From Oscillospiraceae bacterium (GTDB lineage Bacteria; Bacillota; Clostridia; Oscillospirales; Ruminococcaceae), in assembly GCA_016298065.1 (NCBI GenBank), contig JAEDDN010000007.1:18845-82844 (forward strand): a stretch of 64,000 nucleotides of DNA. Reading direction: 5' to 3'. Both the position numbers and the translations under genes were made by a program. Positions 60,917-64,000 of the stretch are shown here, in pieces (the stretch's first letter is position 1; each line of letters opens with the position of its first letter). The notes under the pieces are model-generated. The model worked only from the letters and a program-made list of their open reading frames with translations. It was not told the origin of the DNA and ran no database searches.

Positions 60917-61324
60917 ATGTTAAATCAACTTTCTGTTCTTGTAGAAAATAAAATAGGAAGCTTATCAAAGGTAACTCATATACTTTCTGAAAACAACATA
61001 AATATCCGTGCCATAGCTTCTTTTGACTCCCCTGAATTTACCATTATGCGTATGCTGGTGGACGATGAGCAAAAAGCAAAGGATATGTTATTAAAAGCAG
61101 GCTTTATGGCAAGACTTTCAGAGGTTTTGGCTGTAGAAATAAAAGACGAACCGGGCTCGCTCGACAATATTTTAGACATTATAGCCTCTGAAAATTTGTG
61201 CTTAGACTATATTTATTCCTTTGTTTACCGTGACGGCAAACCGCCTTTGATGATAATTCATGTAGACGATATGGATAAAGCCAAAAAGCTACTCGCTTCA
61301 CATAATATAAAAGTTGCAGATTAG
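60917..61324 (+). CDS. ACT-domain amino-acid-binding protein
   Basis: The protein (135 aa) is two ACT domains in tandem: LSVLVENKIGSLSKVTHIL at residues 4-22, and AVEIKDEPGSLDNILDIIA from about residue 72. ACT pairs bind amino acids and act as sensors. Its place between iorB and the second paaK suggests that it senses an aromatic amino acid and controls the pathway or an enzyme. GGTGAG precedes ATG 60917; an ATG 12 bases upstream is possible. Confidence 0.85.
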   Translation: MLNQLSVLVENKIGSLSKVTHILSENNINIRAIASFDSPEFTIMRMLVDDEQKAKDMLLKAGFMARLSEVLAVEIKDEPGSLDNILDIIASENLCLDYIYSFVYRDGKPPLMIIHVDDMDKAKKLLASHNIKVAD

Positions 61325-61335
61325 GGGGCAAAAAA

Positions 61336-62631
61336 ATGATTTGGAACGAAGCTAAAGAATGTATGAGCCGTGACGAAATGACGGCTTTGCAAAACGCAAG
61401 ACTTGTAAAGACGGTAAACAGAGTTTATCGCAACGTAGAATTTTACCGCAAAAAAATGCAGAATTTAGGTATTGAGCCGGGCGATATTAAGGGTATAGAG
61501 GATTTGCCGAAGCTTCCGTATACCACAAAGGACGATTTAAGGGATAACTACCCTTGCGGACTTTTTGCGGTTCCCGAAACAGAGGTAGTACGTATTCACG
61601 CTTCTTCGGGTACAACCGGTAAGCCGACTGTCGTAGGCTATTCAAAAAGAGATATTGAAATATGGCAGGAATGTGTTGCCCGTGTGCTTACAATGGTAGG
61701 CGTTACAAGATACGATAAGGTCCAGGTTTCTTACGGCTACGGTCTTTTCACCGGAGGCTTGGGACTTCACTACGGCGCAGAATATTTAGGCGCAGTAGCA
61801 GTACCTATGTCCTCGGGTAACACAAGAAAGCAGATAACAATGATGGAGGATTTGGGCTGTACCGCTATTGCTTGTACACCGTCTTATCTTCTTCACCTTG
61901 CCGAAGCCATTAAGGAATACGACAAGTTAGACAAAATAAAGTTAAAGTACGCAGTCTGCGGCGCTGAAGCGTGGACCGAGAATATGCGCTTGCAGATAGA
62001 AAAAATGTTAAACATTAACTGTCACGACATTTACGGACTCAGCGAAATTATGGGTCCGGGCGTTGCAGGCGACTGTCAGTACCACAACGGACTTCACATT
62101 TATGAGGATCACTTCCTCCCCGAAATTATCGACCCGAATACATTAAAGCCTGTAGCTGAGGGTGAACAAGGCGAGCTTGTGCTTACGACCATAACCAAGG
62201 AAGCTCTGCCTCTGCTTCGTTACAGAACAAAAGACTTAACCAGCATATCCTATAAAAAGTGTGAATGCGGAAGAACCTTAGCCCGCATTTCAAGATTTAA
62301 AGGCCGTTCCGACGATATGTTAATCATAAGAGGCGTTAACGTATTTCCGTCGCAGGTTGAGGCAGCTCTTATGGAGGTTGAGGGTATAAACCAACACTTC
62401 CTTATGATTGTTGACCGTGTAAATAACCTTGACGTACTTGAGGTTTGGGTAGAAGCCGAAGAAGAATACTTTGCAGATGAAGCTAAGCTTAATTCTCTCG
62501 TTAAAAATATCACTCACCTTTTAAAACAGGCTTTGGGACTTGCAGTAAACGTAAAACCCGTAAAGCCTAAAACGATTGAACGCAGCGAAGGTAAAGCTAA
62601 GCGTGTTATCGACAATCGTCAGTATATCTAA
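61336..62631 (+). CDS. paaK: Phenylacetate-CoA ligase, second copy
   Basis: The protein (431 aa) is a paralogue of the first ligase, with HASSGTTGKPTVVGYS at residues 88-103, YGLSEIMGPG near 233, and IIRGVNVFPSQVE near the C-terminus. The two differ throughout, so this is an old duplication, probably with different substrates. It starts 11 nt after the ACT gene and ends the operon. A diguanylate cyclase gene follows after 86 nt. Confidence 0.92.
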   Translation: MIWNEAKECMSRDEMTALQNARLVKTVNRVYRNVEFYRKKMQNLGIEPGDIKGIEDLPKLPYTTKDDLRDNYPCGLFAVPETEVVRIHASSGTTGKPTVVGYSKRDIEIWQECVARVLTMVGVTRYDKVQVSYGYGLFTGGLGLHYGAEYLGAVAVPMSSGNTRKQITMMEDLGCTAIACTPSYLLHLAEAIKEYDKLDKIKLKYAVCGAEAWTENMRLQIEKMLNINCHDIYGLSEIMGPGVAGDCQYHNGLHIYEDHFLPEIIDPNTLKPVAEGEQGELVLTTITKEALPLLRYRTKDLTSISYKKCECGRTLARISRFKGRSDDMLIIRGVNVFPSQVEAALMEVEGINQHFLMIVDRVNNLDVLEVWVEAEEEYFADEAKLNSLVKNITHLLKQALGLAVNVKPVKPKTIERSEGKAKRVIDNRQYI

Positions 62632-62717
62632 AAGTCATAATTTTAAGAGTTTTACAATATTTTTATAAAGATAAATGCAATGTCATTCATATTCTTTTGT
62701 AAAAAGGTAAAGTATCT

Positions 62718-63821
62718 ATGAAAAGCACACATAAAACAAGCCGAGTAGACATTCAGATGTCTGTTATTTCAACTATCCTTATAATATTATCTATCGTTTG
62801 CGTGGTTGTTTTTCAGTATATTGTAAACTACCGTGAAGCAACCGAAGGTTTTGCCGCACGTGCCGATTACATACACAGCTATTTTAACGATATTATAAAC
62901 AATGAATATGGCGGCGTTATCACACAAGATGATGTTATAGATAACCTCTCAAAGCATACTGCGCAGATTAAAAAATATGCTTATGTAAACGACATATATT
63001 TTGCTGTAGAGGACGAAAGCAAAAATCTTGTACGTTATGATGATACCCAAAACAGCGCTGTATACATAGGCGTTTATGATATTTTAAAAGAAGCTTTCGG
63101 CGGTAAGGTGATTATTCCGAATAATATGATAAAGATGTCGGATTCTCACATATTCGTTGCGTGTTACCCTATTCGCAGTCTTGACGGGGTTTGCGGTGTG
63201 CTGGTAATAGAGTTTGACGGTGAGCGTCAGTATTCAAACTTTGTATCCATATTGGTCGGTACACCTGTAATCGGTATTATCAGTTCGCTTTTTGCCGTAA
63301 TTATTGCGTTTTTTAAATTTAAAAGGGTGTCAAACCCCACCTATCAGGATATGGCTAACACCGATTATCTCTCACAGATGAAAAGCCGTAATTCCTTTGA
63401 TACCGATATGTTTAACATTCAAAATTCCGGTAATCTTGACCGAATGGCTATGATATGTATTGATTTAAACGGACTTAAAAAGATAAACGATACCTACGGC
63501 CACATTATCGGAGACAGCTATATTTCTGCCGCCTCCAAGGTTATAAAGCAGTCGCTTAATCATAATCAAATTGCCTACCGTATCGGCGGTGACGAATTTG
63601 TAATAATGCTTTGGGATTCCGATTGTGAAGAAGCCGAGAGCATCATAAATAACATTCGTAACAACATTCAGGTTGAAAACGAGCGTTCTGCTTTAAGGCT
63701 ATCGGTTGCTATAGGTTATGCAGTATATGACTCAACCATAGACAAAACCCTTTACAACACCTTTGAGCGAGCAGACACCAATATGTATAACAACAAAAAG
63801 CTCATTAAAAACAATGCATAA
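62718..63821 (+). CDS. Membrane-bound diguanylate cyclase
   Basis: The protein (367 aa) has membrane helices at about residues 14-36 and 176-200 that bracket an extracellular sensor of about 140 residues, then a GGDEF domain. The domain has CIDLNGLKKINDTYGH at 247-262 and intact GGDEF at 290-294, so it should make cyclic di-GMP from GTP. No RxxD product-inhibition site is seen just before GGDEF. The start of the domain reads TDYLSQMKSR, a variant of DxLTxLxNR. The ligand of the sensor is unknown. Confidence 0.92.
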   Translation: MKSTHKTSRVDIQMSVISTILIILSIVCVVVFQYIVNYREATEGFAARADYIHSYFNDIINNEYGGVITQDDVIDNLSKHTAQIKKYAYVNDIYFAVEDESKNLVRYDDTQNSAVYIGVYDILKEAFGGKVIIPNNMIKMSDSHIFVACYPIRSLDGVCGVLVIEFDGERQYSNFVSILVGTPVIGIISSLFAVIIAFFKFKRVSNPTYQDMANTDYLSQMKSRNSFDTDMFNIQNSGNLDRMAMICIDLNGLKKINDTYGHIIGDSYISAASKVIKQSLNHNQIAYRIGGDEFVIMLWDSDCEEAESIINNIRNNIQVENERSALRLSVAIGYAVYDSTIDKTLYNTFERADTNMYNNKKLIKNNA

Positions 63822-63875
63822 TTTTATAAGCTTTACCTAATGCTTAACTTTTTTAAAAAAATAGTTTAAAAGGTA

Positions 63876-63904
63876 TTGACAAAGAATGTATCTTTTGATA
63901 AAAT
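63876..63904 (+). promoter_or_regulatory. Promoter of the tRNA gene(s)
   Basis: TTGACA, 17 bp and TAAAAT lie about 42 bp before the tRNA-Val sequence. A run of tRNAs probably continues beyond the window. Confidence 0.85.
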
Positions 63905-63946
63905 AATATCTGTTGCTGATGATAAAGACTTATTGTCAGTGGCTGT

Positions 63947-64000
63947 GGGAGCATAGCTCAGCTGGGAGAGCATCTGCCTTACAAGCAGAGGGTCACAGGT
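63947..64000 (+). tRNA. tRNA-Val (anticodon TAC), 3' part outside the window
   Basis: GGGAGCA starts the acceptor stem, GCTCAGCTGGGAGAGC is the D arm and CTGCCTTACAAGCAG is the anticodon arm with loop CTTACAA, so the anticodon is TAC (valine). The T arm is cut by the right edge. Confidence 0.93.

Overview
The window reads as a chromosomal segment of a low-GC, endospore-forming Clostridia-type Firmicute, plausibly a gut member of the Ruminococcaceae/Oscillospiraceae. The support is: an intact sigK, spoVS next to ymdB, a sporulation-type D,D-carboxypeptidase, CIRCE control of groESL, an FMN-riboswitch-controlled ribU, HPr with both phosphorylation sites, type-A-like RNase P RNA, strong AGGAGG ribosome binding sites and frequent TTG/GTG starts. 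The species is not identifiable from sequence reading alone.

Layout. 1-4.5 kb: a partial lipoprotein, a CmpB-family membrane protein behind an unusual structured leader, a polysaccharide pyruvyl transferase, and the riboflavin uptake unit (FMN riboswitch, ribU, cupin, DUF896). 4.5-11.8 kb: dTDP-rhamnose synthesis (rfbACBD) with yjbQ and a DUF188 gene on the minus strand, facing a glycosyltransferase and an asparagine synthase on the plus strand. 11.8-13.6 kb: two small regulators and an SPFH/prohibitin gene. 13.6-18.7 kb: ptsH, the ylxM-ffh-rpsP-khpA-rimM-trmD translation/secretion operon, and sigK. 18.7-23.1 kb: a five-gene cassette of HPr-kinase-like protein, PqqD-like protein, S24/S26-like peptidase, ABC exporter and nucleotidyltransferase, which looks like a peptide-modification system lacking a visible precursor. 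23.2-26.8 kb: a six-gene phage-derived baseplate and lysis module without any head or tail genes. 26.8-29.2 kb: an XpaC-TelA-membrane protein cassette. 29.3-34.9 kb: ruvX, pyrD, pyrK behind a second copy of the structured leader, a P-loop protein, pgi and a D,D-carboxypeptidase. 35.0-36.6 kb: a small accessory patch. 36.6-44.7 kb: a complete arginine operon argGHCJBDF. 45-48.8 kb: pfkA, then a large leucine-rich surface protein divergent from its likely regulator. 48.8-52.9 kb: groESL, ymdB, spoVS and an Asp23-family gene. 52.9-57 kb: yloV, recG and rnpB. 57.2-63.8 kb: an arylacetate/aryl-pyruvate operon paaK-iorA-iorB-ACT-paaK, then a diguanylate cyclase. The window ends inside a tRNA-Val gene.

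Most genes are housekeeping. The strongest candidates for something undescribed are: (1) a ~95-nt leader RNA present twice (1263-1356 and 31534-31628), each starting just after a TATAAT box, with three hairpins inside a closing stem and all differences in loops or joints; (2) the precursor-less PqqD/HPr-kinase/peptidase/exporter/nucleotidyltransferase cassette; (3) the isolated baseplate-lysis module with an exactly duplicated leucine-rich repeat and a start site buried in a hairpin; (4) a paired TGACA-N9-TGTCA operator between an XRE regulator and the surface protein. All functional statements are from reading the sequence and from family knowledge; no searches were run.
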